Shown piece by piece: positions 1 through 5,222 of a stretch of 5,914 bases of DNA (position 1 is the first letter of the stretch; the number at the start of each line of letters is the position of its first letter). Source of the stretch: Anaerolineae bacterium CG2_30_58_95. Its GTDB lineage: Bacteria; Chloroflexota; Anaerolineae; Anaerolineales; Villigracilaceae. Location: contig MNXK01000119.1 of the NCBI GenBank assembly GCA_001872165.1, forward strand, positions 1 through 5,914, given 5' to 3'. Below the pieces are notes generated by a model, which searched no databases, was not told the origin of the DNA, and saw only the letters and a program-made list of their open reading frames with translations. A program made the translations under genes and the position numbers.

Positions 1-56
1 AATCCCACAACCAGGGCCAGGCCCATGATCAAGTAGTCTATCGGATTCGGATTCAT
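1..56 (-). CDS. Start of a small membrane protein (partial, cut by window edge)
   Basis: The first 18 codons of a minus-strand gene are visible, reading MNPNPIDYLIMGLALVVG before the window ends. Its ATG (54-56) overlaps the recX stop codon in an ATGA arrangement, which implies translational coupling and a shared transcript with recX. After a short polar start the residues become hydrophobic (LIMGLALVVG), consistent with the beginning of an N-terminal membrane helix or anchor. I do not recognise the family, and the visible part is too short to assign a function. The start choice rests on the 4-base overlap; no independent Shine-Dalgarno needs to be invoked because ribosomes ending recX could reinitiate here. 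Confidence 0.55.
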   Translation of the reverse strand, partial: MNPNPIDYLIMGLALVVG

Positions 57-760
57 AGATTTTCCTCGTTTTCGATTTTCTCCCTGCCGTCCGCCGTCTG
101 GCGCATCTCTTGCCAGACTTGAGAGACGGCCGGGGCAATTATGGAATAAGAGAAGCCGCGGCGGGACAGGAACCCACTCAACTTGAGGCGGAACTCGGAG
201 CGATCCAGACCGCTTCGACTTCGCTCCCCCTTCGGGGACTTCGCAGCGCGAGCCTCGAGCCGGCGGACGTATTTCCGAGCCGCTTGCAACGCCAGGGCCT
301 CTTCGTCCACGCCTTCAGCCAGCACGGACTGGATGACCTCGTCGTCGAGGCCTTTGCGCCGCAGCTCCATCTTGAGCGCCGATTTGCTGCGCGGCCGGAA
401 CTCACTGCGATTCTCGACCCAGGCGCGGGCGAAGGCTTCGTCATTCACCAGTCCGCTGCGCTGGAGGCGTTCCAGGGTCGCCTCGATCAGCGTTTCCGGC
501 ACGTTGTGCTTGTTCAGGTTCTGCCGCACCTCGGCTGTGGAGCGCGGCCGGTAGCTCAGGAAGTGCAGCGCCTTCTGGTAGACGGACTCCTGCTCATCCT
601 CGGCTTGCAAGGAGGCGATCTTCTCCTCGGTCAGCGTCTGCCCAACCTTCAGCCAGGCGACAATCAACTTGGACAACCCGAAGGCAAATTCTCCGTCCAG
701 GTAGACGTTCACCCGCCGGGGGTTCTTCTTCTGAGGCTTAATGGCCGTAATCGTCCGCAT
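53..760 (-). CDS. recX: RecX family regulatory protein (RecA modulator)
   Basis: A 235-residue protein of the RecX family, known for binding RecA filaments and limiting RecA recombinase and coprotease activity in the cytoplasm. After a basic N-terminal beta-rich segment (about 1-50, including VNVYLDGEFAFGL) come three three-helix repeats: about 57-105 (ALHFLSYRPRSTAEVRQ, then LQRSGLVNDEAFARAW), about 107-150 (RSKSALKMELRRKGLDDEVI) and about 185-220 (FRLKLSGFLSRRGFSYSII). The frame stays open upstream to 952, but that extension is translated repeat DNA, so I chose the ATG at 758-760, the start of the conserved N-terminus. A GGGGAG motif lies about 12 bases upstream, a little far, inside a hairpin-forming repeat. 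Residues about 175-184 (SPKGERSRSG) look like an in-frame insertion from a dispersed repeat. The length is in the upper part of the family range. recA, a frequent neighbour, is not in the window. Confidence 0.92.
   Translation of the reverse strand: MRTITAIKPQKKNPRRVNVYLDGEFAFGLSKLIVAWLKVGQTLTEEKIASLQAEDEQESVYQKALHFLSYRPRSTAEVRQNLNKHNVPETLIEATLERLQRSGLVNDEAFARAWVENRSEFRPRSKSALKMELRRKGLDDEVIQSVLAEGVDEEALALQAARKYVRRLEARAAKSPKGERSRSGLDRSEFRLKLSGFLSRRGFSYSIIAPAVSQVWQEMRQTADGREKIENEENL
213..244. repeat. Dispersed repeat fragment inside recX
   Basis: Bases 213-226 (CTTCGACTTCGCTC) are the exact reverse complement of 812-825 in the intergenic repeat upstream of recX. They adjoin a CCCC-TTC-GGGG mini-hairpin (227-237) and an 8-base direct repeat GACTTCGC (217-224 and 237-244). 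The stretch encodes the SPKGERSRSG linker of RecX between its second and third helical repeats, where family members usually have a shorter linker. This suggests insertion of a short repeat that kept the frame. Confidence 0.6.
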
Positions 761-774
761 TCTTTTTATTTTCT

Positions 775-844
775 CCCCTCTCCCCCCGGGAGAGGGGCCG
801 GGGCCTGCCTTGAGCGAAGTCGAAGGGGTGAGGTGGGGTGAGGT
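775..844. repeat. Composite intergenic repeat with strong palindrome at the recX ribosome-binding site
   Basis: Three parts are visible. Bases 775-797 form a perfect 10-bp inverted repeat (CCCCTCTCCC, 3-base loop, GGGAGAGGGG). Bases 812-825 hold GAGCGAAGTCGAAG, repeated in inverted orientation inside recX at 213-226. Bases 825-844 are two perfect tandem copies of GGGGTGAGGT. From memory, elements of this kind recur between genes in many environmental Chloroflexota genomes; copy number cannot be checked here. Read on the minus strand, the 3' arm of the palindrome supplies part of the Shine-Dalgarno sequence of recX, so the hairpin could mask it. The GAGCGAAGTCGAAG unit may be nested within the palindrome-type element. 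Confidence 0.7.
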
Positions 845-1225
845 CTTAAACGCACACAGCCGCAGGCCGCCTGTGGGGGCCACGGCTGTGGAAATGCTCC
901 TGGATGTACTTGCACCCACATCCTGCCCGAGGCAGAACGTGGGAAAGATCAAATCCGGCGGCGAGCTACGTCACCAGGATTGGGGGTTTATCGCGAAGTC
1001 GTCGGTTCGTATGGATGTGCCTGTCTTGATCAAAGTAGATAACAACAAACTCGGGAGGACCTGACTTCTCAAACCATTCTGCCCGAACGTTCCAAGGCGT
1101 GGGGCGTACCCCGGGATTTTCCAAGAGTTCCGTTTTCGTTTATAAGCCGTGGCCGCTTATTGTGTTGCAAGAGCGGCGATATGGTTAACCAACTGTTACA
1201 CATATTATACTTGAAAATGGCCGAT
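845..1225. other. Divergent intergenic region, no gene seen
   Basis: No convincing coding sequence or structural RNA is seen between the recX-side repeat and the maeB operator-like palindrome. Small symmetric motifs are present: TTGATCAA (1026-1033), a GCCGCT/AGCGGC inverted repeat (1152-1157 with 1172-1177) and TGGTTAACCA (1182-1191). Around 1203-1211 the DNA is AT-rich. It reads TATACT on the plus strand (1206-1211) and a perfect TATAAT on the minus strand (1209 to 1204), so this could hold a -10 element in either direction. No good -35 partner is evident for either. The recX promoter must lie somewhere between here and 760 but cannot be pinned down. Confidence 0.5.
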
Positions 1226-1252
1226 GTAGGACGAGATATTATCTCGTTCTAC
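1226..1252. promoter_or_regulatory. 27-base operator-like palindrome upstream of maeB
   Basis: Arms GTAGGACGAGATA (1226-1238) and TATCTCGTTCTAC (1240-1252) are reverse complements at 12 of 13 positions around a central T at 1239. The single mismatch (G1230/T1248) would be a G-U pair in RNA. No U-tract follows, so it is not an intrinsic terminator. Size and symmetry fit a dimeric repressor operator. It covers the place where the -35 box would sit for the extended -10 motif at 1263-1271, which suggests repression of maeB. The regulator is not identifiable here. Confidence 0.6.
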
Positions 1253-1262
1253 CGCTCCCCTA

Positions 1263-1271
1263 TGCTAAATT
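1263..1271 (+). promoter_or_regulatory. maeB: Candidate extended -10 promoter for maeB
   Basis: TG-C-TAAATT has the extended -10 layout (TGn followed by a TANNNT hexamer). It closely resembles the TGC-TACAAT motif at 3647-3655 upstream of the next gene. Transcription would begin near 1278, giving a leader of about 60 bases before the maeB ATG. No good -35 hexamer is present; the expected position is occupied by the palindrome at 1226-1252. TATACT at 1206-1211 is an alternative -10. Confidence 0.35.
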
Positions 1272-1340
1272 GGACAAAGTGTGACATAATTGACCTGTTT
1301 GCATCTAAACAATAACCAAATCCACTTTACCGGAGGAACC

Positions 1341-3614
1341 ATGCCTAATGTAACGAACGAAGAAGCCCTGGAATACCATCATTTGAAGGGTAAACCTGGA
1401 AAAATATCGGTTGTCCCCACCAAGCCAATGGACACCCAACGCGACTTGAGCCTGGCCTACACGCCGGGCGTGGCAGTACCTGTCCTGGAGATCGAGAAGC
1501 GCCCCGAGCTGGCTTATGAGTACACTTCTAAGGGTAATCTGGTGGCCGTTATCTCGAACGGTACCGCCATCCTGGGTCTGGGCGACCGGGGCGCATTGGC
1601 CGGCAAGCCCGTCTTCGAAGGCAAGGGCGTGCTATTCAAGAAGTTTGCGGATATTGACGTGTTCGACATCGAGGTGGATAGTCGCGATCCAGACGAGATC
1701 ATTACGGTGGTGAAGGCCATCGCGCCCACCTTTGGCGGCATCAACCTGGAAGACATCAAAGCGCCGGAGTGTTTCTACATCGAAGAAAAGCTCAAGGAGA
1801 TGCTCGATATCCCCGTCTTCCACGATGACCAGCACGGCACCGCGATCATCTCCGGCGCAGCGCTGATGAACGGCCTGGAGGTCGTCGGCAAGAAAATAGA
1901 TGAGGTTAAGATAACGATCTCAGGCGCAGGGGCGGCCGCCATTTCGTGTGGCGAGCTGATGATTCGTCTGGGAGTCAGGCGTGAAAACGTCACGCTGGTA
2001 GATACCAAAGGCGTTGTCTACGCCGGCCGCAGCGAGAACATGAACAAATATAAGGAGCACTTTGCCCACGAGACGGACGCCCGCACCTTGACCGACGCCG
2101 TGCGCGGCGCGGACGTGTTCTACGGCCTCTCGATTGCCAATATCCTGACCCCGGCGATGGTCAAGAGCATGGCCGAACACCCGCTCATCTTCGCCCTGGC
2201 AAACCCGGATCCGGAGATCAAGTACGAGCTGGCGCGTGAGGCTCGCCCGGATGCCATCGTCGCCACCGGCCGCTCGGATTACCCCAACCAGATCAACAAC
2301 ATACTTGGCTTCCCATTCATCTTTCGCGGCGCGCTGGACGTGCGCGCCACGGCCATCAACGAGGAGATGAAGTTAGCCGCCTCGAAGTCGCTGGCCGCGC
2401 TTGCCAAAGCGGACGTGCCCGATAGTGTCCTGCGTGCCTATGGCGTGGACAGCTTGAAATTCGGCCCGGATTACATCCTCCCCAAGCCGCTCGACCCGCG
2501 CGTCATTCTGTGGGAATCGCCTGCGGTCGCCAAAGCTGCGATGGAAACCGGCGTCGCCCGCAAGCAGGTTGACCTGGATGAGTACCGCCAGCAACTGGCT
2601 TACCGGTTGGGCAAGGGTGAACGCGTGCGTTACTTTATCATGAACAAGGCCAGGTCCGCCAAGCCGCTCAAGCGCATTGTTTTTGCAGAGGGCGAGGAGG
2701 CCAAGATCATCCGCGCCGCGGCCCAGATTGTGGACGAGGAGATCGCCGCCCCGATCCTGATCGGCCGACCTCATGTGATCCAGGAAAAAGCCGCTGAACT
2801 CGGTCTGACTTGCTGTGCGGAGATCATTGACCCGGCCAATTACCCGAAGATAGATGCGTATGCCAGGGCCTATCATGAACTGCGCGAACGAAAGGGCATC
2901 ACCTCGGCCCATGCTTATAAGCGCGTGCGTGAGCCGAACGTGTTCGGCCCGCTGATGGTCAAGATGGGAGATGCCGACGCGTTCATCTCCGGCCTGACCT
3001 ACGAATATCCGGAGGTGATCCGTCCGGCGTTGCAGATTCACCACGCCCGTGGCAACGAATTCGGCGCCGGCGCGGGCCTGGTAACAGGTGTCTACATCAT
3101 GATTGTGGACGACCGCGTCTACCTGTTCACGGATGCGACCGTCAACATTGACCCGACCTCCGAAGACCTGGCCGAGATCGCCGGTCGCGCCGCTGAGTTT
3201 GCCAAACAACTCGAACTCGAGCCGCGCGTGGCGTTCCTGTCCTTCTCCAACTTCGGCTCTACGTCCCATCCGTGCCAGGAGAAAGTCGCCAGAGCCGTCC
3301 AGCTTTTCAAGCAGCGCTCCCCCGGCATCCAGGCAGACGGCGAGATGCAGGCCGATACCGCCGTGGTGCCCGAGATCGTCAGCGAACGCTATCCCTTCAG
3401 CGCGGTCAAGGATGCCAACGTGCTGGTTTTCCCCTCCCTCGAATCGGCCAACATCGCCTACAAGCTGCTGGCGCGCCTGGGCAATGCCAGGGCGATTGGC
3501 CCGATCCTGCTGGGGATGGGCGCACCCGTTCACGTTCTGCAGACCGGCGACGAGGTGAACGACATCGTACAGGTGGCTGCGGTGGCGGCCATGGATGCCA
3601 TCCAACGCAAGTAG
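1341..3614 (+). CDS. maeB: NADP-dependent malic enzyme with C-terminal phosphotransacetylase-like domain
   Basis: A 757-residue protein, almost the same length as E. coli MaeB. It oxidatively decarboxylates malate to pyruvate and CO2, yielding NAD(P)H and linking the TCA cycle to pyruvate in the cytoplasm. The malic enzyme domain (about 1-430) has the catalytic Tyr40 (SLAYTPGV), Lys95 (KPVFEGK), probable metal ligands Glu137-Asp138 (NLEDIKAP) and Asp163 (HDDQHGTA), the Rossmann loop GAGAAA (195-200) and the conserved NPDPEI and GRSDYPNQ stretches. Residues about 430-757 form the phosphate acetyltransferase-like domain (SFSNFGS at 634-640, DGEMQAD near 666). In characterised MaeB proteins this domain mainly senses acetyl-CoA rather than acting as an enzyme. 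The start was chosen at ATG 1341, preceded by GGAGG at 1332-1336; a TTG at 1290 in the same frame would add 17 unconserved residues. No intrinsic terminator is seen downstream. NADP preference is inferred from the family. Confidence 0.96.
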   Translation: MPNVTNEEALEYHHLKGKPGKISVVPTKPMDTQRDLSLAYTPGVAVPVLEIEKRPELAYEYTSKGNLVAVISNGTAILGLGDRGALAGKPVFEGKGVLFKKFADIDVFDIEVDSRDPDEIITVVKAIAPTFGGINLEDIKAPECFYIEEKLKEMLDIPVFHDDQHGTAIISGAALMNGLEVVGKKIDEVKITISGAGAAAISCGELMIRLGVRRENVTLVDTKGVVYAGRSENMNKYKEHFAHETDARTLTDAVRGADVFYGLSIANILTPAMVKSMAEHPLIFALANPDPEIKYELAREARPDAIVATGRSDYPNQINNILGFPFIFRGALDVRATAINEEMKLAASKSLAALAKADVPDSVLRAYGVDSLKFGPDYILPKPLDPRVILWESPAVAKAAMETGVARKQVDLDEYRQQLAYRLGKGERVRYFIMNKARSAKPLKRIVFAEGEEAKIIRAAAQIVDEEIAAPILIGRPHVIQEKAAELGLTCCAEIIDPANYPKIDAYARAYHELRERKGITSAHAYKRVREPNVFGPLMVKMGDADAFISGLTYEYPEVIRPALQIHHARGNEFGAGAGLVTGVYIMIVDDRVYLFTDATVNIDPTSEDLAEIAGRAAEFAKQLELEPRVAFLSFSNFGSTSHPCQEKVARAVQLFKQRSPGIQADGEMQADTAVVPEIVSERYPFSAVKDANVLVFPSLESANIAYKLLARLGNARAIGPILLGMGAPVHVLQTGDEVNDIVQVAAVAAMDAIQRK

Positions 3615-3646
3615 CCATTGCAGGATACTGAGCAGGGTCACTTTTA

Positions 3647-3655
3647 TGCTACAAT
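3647..3655 (+). promoter_or_regulatory. Extended -10 promoter placing the start at or next to an ATG (leaderless)
   Basis: TG-C-TACAAT ends six bases before the ATG at 3662, so transcription would begin at or within a base of the start codon. No Shine-Dalgarno sequence precedes that ATG (ACAATAAACCT). This spacing matches leaderless promoters known from Deinococcus and actinobacteria. No -35 box is evident, as is common for extended -10 promoters. Confidence 0.55.
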
Positions 3656-3661
3656 AAACCT

Positions 3662-4066
3662 ATGCCTGACCTGCCTCCCTTTGAATCGCCTACAGTGCAA
3701 GCGCACAAACGCCAGCGTTTCTGGCAGATTCTAGCGCCGATGATGCTGGTCATCCTGCTCGCTCTTATTGCTGGAGGCTTCACCCTTGCGGCCAATCCGA
3801 GTCAAACCCGACCTGGGGCTGATGTCGCCGTTATCTGGCTGGTCGCGCCGCTGATGCTCTTTGCGCTGTTGTGCATGGCTGTTCTTGGGGGGATGATCTA
3901 TGCCATTGCCCGCCTGACGCAGATCGCCCCGCGCTACACCCTCCAGGCTCAAAACTTCGCTTTACGGTTCGTCGCCGGAGTGAAGCGCGGCGCGGATGTG
4001 GCGGTCAAGCCGGTTGTATGGCTGGAACAGGCGCGGGCAGTGTTGAAATCGCTGTTCAAGTTGTAG
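3662..4066 (+). CDS. Small two-helix membrane protein, unknown function
   Basis: A 134-residue protein whose family I do not recognise. A short proline-rich and basic N-terminus (1-20, with HKRQR before the first helix) is followed by a hydrophobic helix at about 22-44 (APMMLVILLALIAGGFTLAA). A short loop rich in polar residues (45-54, NPSQTRPGAD) leads to a second, longer helix at about 56-84 (WLVAPLMLFALLCMAVLGG). The C-terminal 50 residues form an amphipathic basic tail ending in KSLFKL. By the positive-inside rule both ends should be cytoplasmic. The start has no Shine-Dalgarno but sits directly after an extended -10 element, so a leaderless transcript is likely. The next gene, also a small membrane protein, begins 38 bases downstream and is probably co-transcribed, suggesting a joint role in the membrane. 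The stop codon TAG (4064-4066) lies inside the palindrome at 4063-4088. Confidence 0.75.
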   Translation: MPDLPPFESPTVQAHKRQRFWQILAPMMLVILLALIAGGFTLAANPSQTRPGADVAVIWLVAPLMLFALLCMAVLGGMIYAIARLTQIAPRYTLQAQNFALRFVAGVKRGADVAVKPVVWLEQARAVLKSLFKL

Positions 4067-4088
4067 GGCGGGATGGCTCCCGCCCTAC
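4063..4088. repeat. Perfect 10-bp palindrome overlapping a stop codon
   Basis: GTAGGGCGGG (4063-4072) and CCCGCCCTAC (4079-4088) are perfect reverse complements around a 6-base loop ATGGCT. The element supplies the TAG stop of the upstream membrane-protein gene. No T-run follows on either strand, so a standard intrinsic terminator is unlikely. It resembles REP-like dispersed palindromes and could act as an mRNA-stabilising or attenuating hairpin between the two genes. Copy number elsewhere is unknown. Confidence 0.65.
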
Positions 4089-4104
4089 CGATGAAAGGAT
4101 TGCC

Positions 4105-4341
4105 ATGATGGAACAAAACGCAATTATGGAAACCCCCGAAACCGACAATACCTGGAAAGTCAAGACTCTGCTCATCGGCGCGGCCCTCGGCGCGCTGACC
4201 GGCCTCGGCGCGGCCTACTTGCTGACCAAGCGCGCCGAGCAGAGCGGCCAGCAACTGGCGATCACGCCCGGCAAGGGCGTCAAGCTGGGCGTGCTGATCG
4301 CCGGTCTGCTGCGCTCGATTTTGTCGCTGGGGGAGGATTAG
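4105..4341 (+). CDS. Small glycine-zipper membrane protein, unknown function
   Basis: A 78-residue protein. A polar acidic N-terminus (1-17) leads to a clear membrane helix at about 20-41 (LLIGAALGALTGLGAAYLL) with small residues spaced every three to four positions, a glycine-zipper pattern typical of helices that pack tightly or self-associate. A second, weaker hydrophobic stretch lies at about 59-74 (GVLIAGLLRSIL). A basic and polar linker (TKRAEQSGQQ) separates them. The frame is open much further upstream, but ATG 4105 is preceded by AAAGGA at 4094-4099 and everything upstream is antisense or out-of-frame to the previous gene and the palindrome. A second ATG directly follows at 4108 with slightly better spacing, giving 77 residues. 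It is probably co-transcribed with the membrane protein at 3662. It recalls YtxH-type small proteins in layout, but I do not assign it to that family. Confidence 0.7.
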   Translation: MMEQNAIMETPETDNTWKVKTLLIGAALGALTGLGAAYLLTKRAEQSGQQLAITPGKGVKLGVLIAGLLRSILSLGED

Positions 4342-4344
4342 AAT
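4339..4344 (+). promoter_or_regulatory. Candidate -10 element for a leaderless DUF4160 transcript
   Basis: TAGAAT ends seven bases before the ATG at 4352, again the spacing expected for a leaderless start. It overlaps the stop codon of the preceding gene (4339-4341). The only purine-rich stretch upstream (GGGGGAGG, ending near 4337) is about 14 bases from the ATG, too far for an efficient Shine-Dalgarno, though it could serve weakly in a read-through transcript. Confidence 0.4.
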
Positions 4345-4351
4345 ACGGCGT

Positions 4352-4588
4352 ATGCCAACCGTCCTGATTGTAGGTCCCTATCGCTTTTTCTTTGTCTCAC
4401 TTGATCGCGGCGAACCGCCGCACATTCACATCCAAAGGGAAAAGATGATTGCTAAATTCTGGCTTGATCCTGTGGCGTTGGAACGTGCTGGCGGCTTCAA
4501 ACCGCAAGAGTTGAACAAACTATTCAAGATGACCCAGGAAAATCGCGACTTTTTACTGGAGCGCTGGAATGAGCACCTTGGAGATTGA
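4352..4588 (+). CDS. DUF4160 family protein (putative toxin-antitoxin component)
   Basis: A 78-residue protein with the full DUF4160 pattern: the N-terminal MPTVLIVGPYRFFFVS, the signature EPPHIHIQRE at about 26-35 with two histidines flanking an isoleucine, then AKFWLDP and a C-terminal helix pair ending in ERWNEHLGD. Family members are small, unaccompanied by other domains, and commonly sit next to DUF2442 genes, as here. The pair is often regarded as toxin-antitoxin-like, but I know of no firm biochemical activity for this one. The paired histidines suggest a metal or nucleic-acid binding site (inference). The following DUF2442 gene starts 20 bases before this gene ends, implying coupling. 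The coding sequence looks AT-richer than maeB, hinting at acquisition. Translation may start leaderlessly. Confidence 0.85.
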   Translation: MPTVLIVGPYRFFFVSLDRGEPPHIHIQREKMIAKFWLDPVALERAGGFKPQELNKLFKMTQENRDFLLERWNEHLGD

Positions 4589-4922
4589 AATAGAAGAAGC
4601 GCGTGCACAAGATGTGCGCGTGGATGACAACATCCTTGCCATTGACCTGACCGACGGGCGAACCATTATCACCCCCTTGGCCTGGTATCCGCGCCTGGTC
4701 TATGGGACGCCGGAGGAGCGCGCCAATTTCGAGATCAACGGTGATGGAAGATACCTCCGTTGGCCCGACTTGGACGAAGACTTAACAGTTGCCGGCATTT
4801 TGTTGGGGCGACCATCCGGCGAAAGCCAGCGCTCGCTCAAACGCTGGCTGGAAGCGCGCGCGGGGGCGGTCAGGCAACTTGAGCATCAGGTGGCAGAAGA
4901 GAAGGCGAAGTACGGCAAATAG
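4569..4922 (+). CDS. DUF2442 family protein, copy 1 (putative antitoxin-like partner)
   Basis: A 117-residue protein with the DUF2442 core: [18 protein letters not shown] at about 27-44, TPEERANFE, then the hallmark [18 protein letters not shown] at about 64-81. After the core come SGESQRSLKRWLEAR and a charged tail ending in VAEEKAKYGK. DUF2442 is a small alpha/beta domain; in NE0471-type proteins it is fused to a helix-turn-helix, which supports a regulatory or antitoxin role. This copy has no such fusion. The start at 4569 overlaps the DUF4160 gene by 20 bases and is preceded by GGAG at 4558-4561 with 7-base spacing. The close pairing implies that the two proteins interact. It is the first of three homologous neighbours. 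Its 3' half is nearly identical in DNA to copy 3. Confidence 0.88.
   Translation: MSTLEIEIEEARAQDVRVDDNILAIDLTDGRTIITPLAWYPRLVYGTPEERANFEINGDGRYLRWPDLDEDLTVAGILLGRPSGESQRSLKRWLEARAGAVRQLEHQVAEEKAKYGK
4813..4858 (+). repeat. Near-identical DNA segment shared by DUF2442 copies 1 and 3 (first copy)
   Basis: These 46 bases match 5468-5513 at 44 positions; both differences are C/T changes near 4832 and 4836. They encode the SGESQRS..KRWLEAR segment. The preceding halves of the two genes are much less alike in DNA, so the segment stands out as recently homogenised. Confidence 0.7.
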
Positions 4923-4940
4923 CAAGCGAGGTGAACGAGA

Positions 4941-5222
4941 ATGAACAAGTTCCATGACGTGCTTGTTGCTACTGACTCAGCCACATTGCATCTCACTGTT
5001 GACGGCCAAACCTATCATCTGCGTTGGGAGGAATGTTCGCCGCGCCTGGCTAACGCCACAGCCGCCCAGCGGGCGCATTTTGAAGTCTCGCCTGCGGGGT
5101 ATGGCATCCACTGGCCTGAAATTGACGAGGATTTGGCTATTACTCCTCTCATCCAGCAAGCCAGTGGCATAGAGCAAGAAATTATGCAGGTCGCCGAAAA
5201 GAAGGCGAGGTATGCCAAATAG
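4941..5222 (+). CDS. DUF2442 family protein, copy 2, short and diverged
   Basis: A 93-residue DUF2442 relative. The core is recognisable (DGQTYHLRWEECSPRLANAT, AQRAHFEV, then GIHWPEIDEDLAI at about 54-66) but diverged: where copies 1 and 3 have PLAWYPRL it has RWEECSPRL. The segment after the core is about 17 residues shorter and lacks the SGESQRS..KRWLEAR stretch, retaining only SG, yet the terminal tail [11 protein letters not shown] matches the others. This looks like an in-frame deletion in an old duplicate. A good Shine-Dalgarno GAGGTG (4928-4933) stands 7 bases before the ATG, 18 bases after copy 1 stops, so the gene is set up to be translated. It could have changed partner specificity or be decaying; the intact frame and ribosome site favour function. 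Confidence 0.78.
   Translation: MNKFHDVLVATDSATLHLTVDGQTYHLRWEECSPRLANATAAQRAHFEVSPAGYGIHWPEIDEDLAITPLIQQASGIEQEIMQVAEKKARYAK

Noticed and set aside
110..841. Plus-strand open frame opposite recX
   Set aside because: Its composition is that of an antisense shadow, it runs into the dispersed repeat, and recX on the other strand has clear family motifs.
775..844. CRISPR-like or riboswitch-like structure
   Set aside because: There are no regularly spaced repeats with unique spacers, and the elements are simple palindromes and short tandem units without a known aptamer pattern.
761..952. N-terminal extension of recX to an ATG at 952
   Set aside because: The extra 64 residues are translated repeat DNA (for example GPGPSPGGRG) with no family similarity; the conserved RecX start is at 760.
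1013..1064. Short plus-strand frame beginning MDVPVLIKVDNNK in the intergenic region
   Set aside because: No ribosome-binding site, no recognised family and only 17 codons; its longer version starts inside recX and crosses the repeat, so it is probably fortuitous.
1101..1120. GGGG-CGTA-CCCC followed by GGGATTTT as a possible terminator
   Set aside because: The stem is only four pairs and the T-run is short and displaced from it.
1290..1340. Upstream TTG start for maeB
   Set aside because: It adds 17 unconserved residues, whereas ATG 1341 has a GGAGG site directly upstream and matches the family N-terminus.
3103..3631. Plus-strand frames overlapping the end of maeB
   Set aside because: They are out-of-frame shadows rich in serine, arginine and proline, with no motifs.
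2373..3641. Long minus-strand open frame opposite the 3' half of maeB
   Set aside because: It is antisense to a strongly conserved gene, has no recognisable domain, and arises from the codon bias of high-GC coding DNA.
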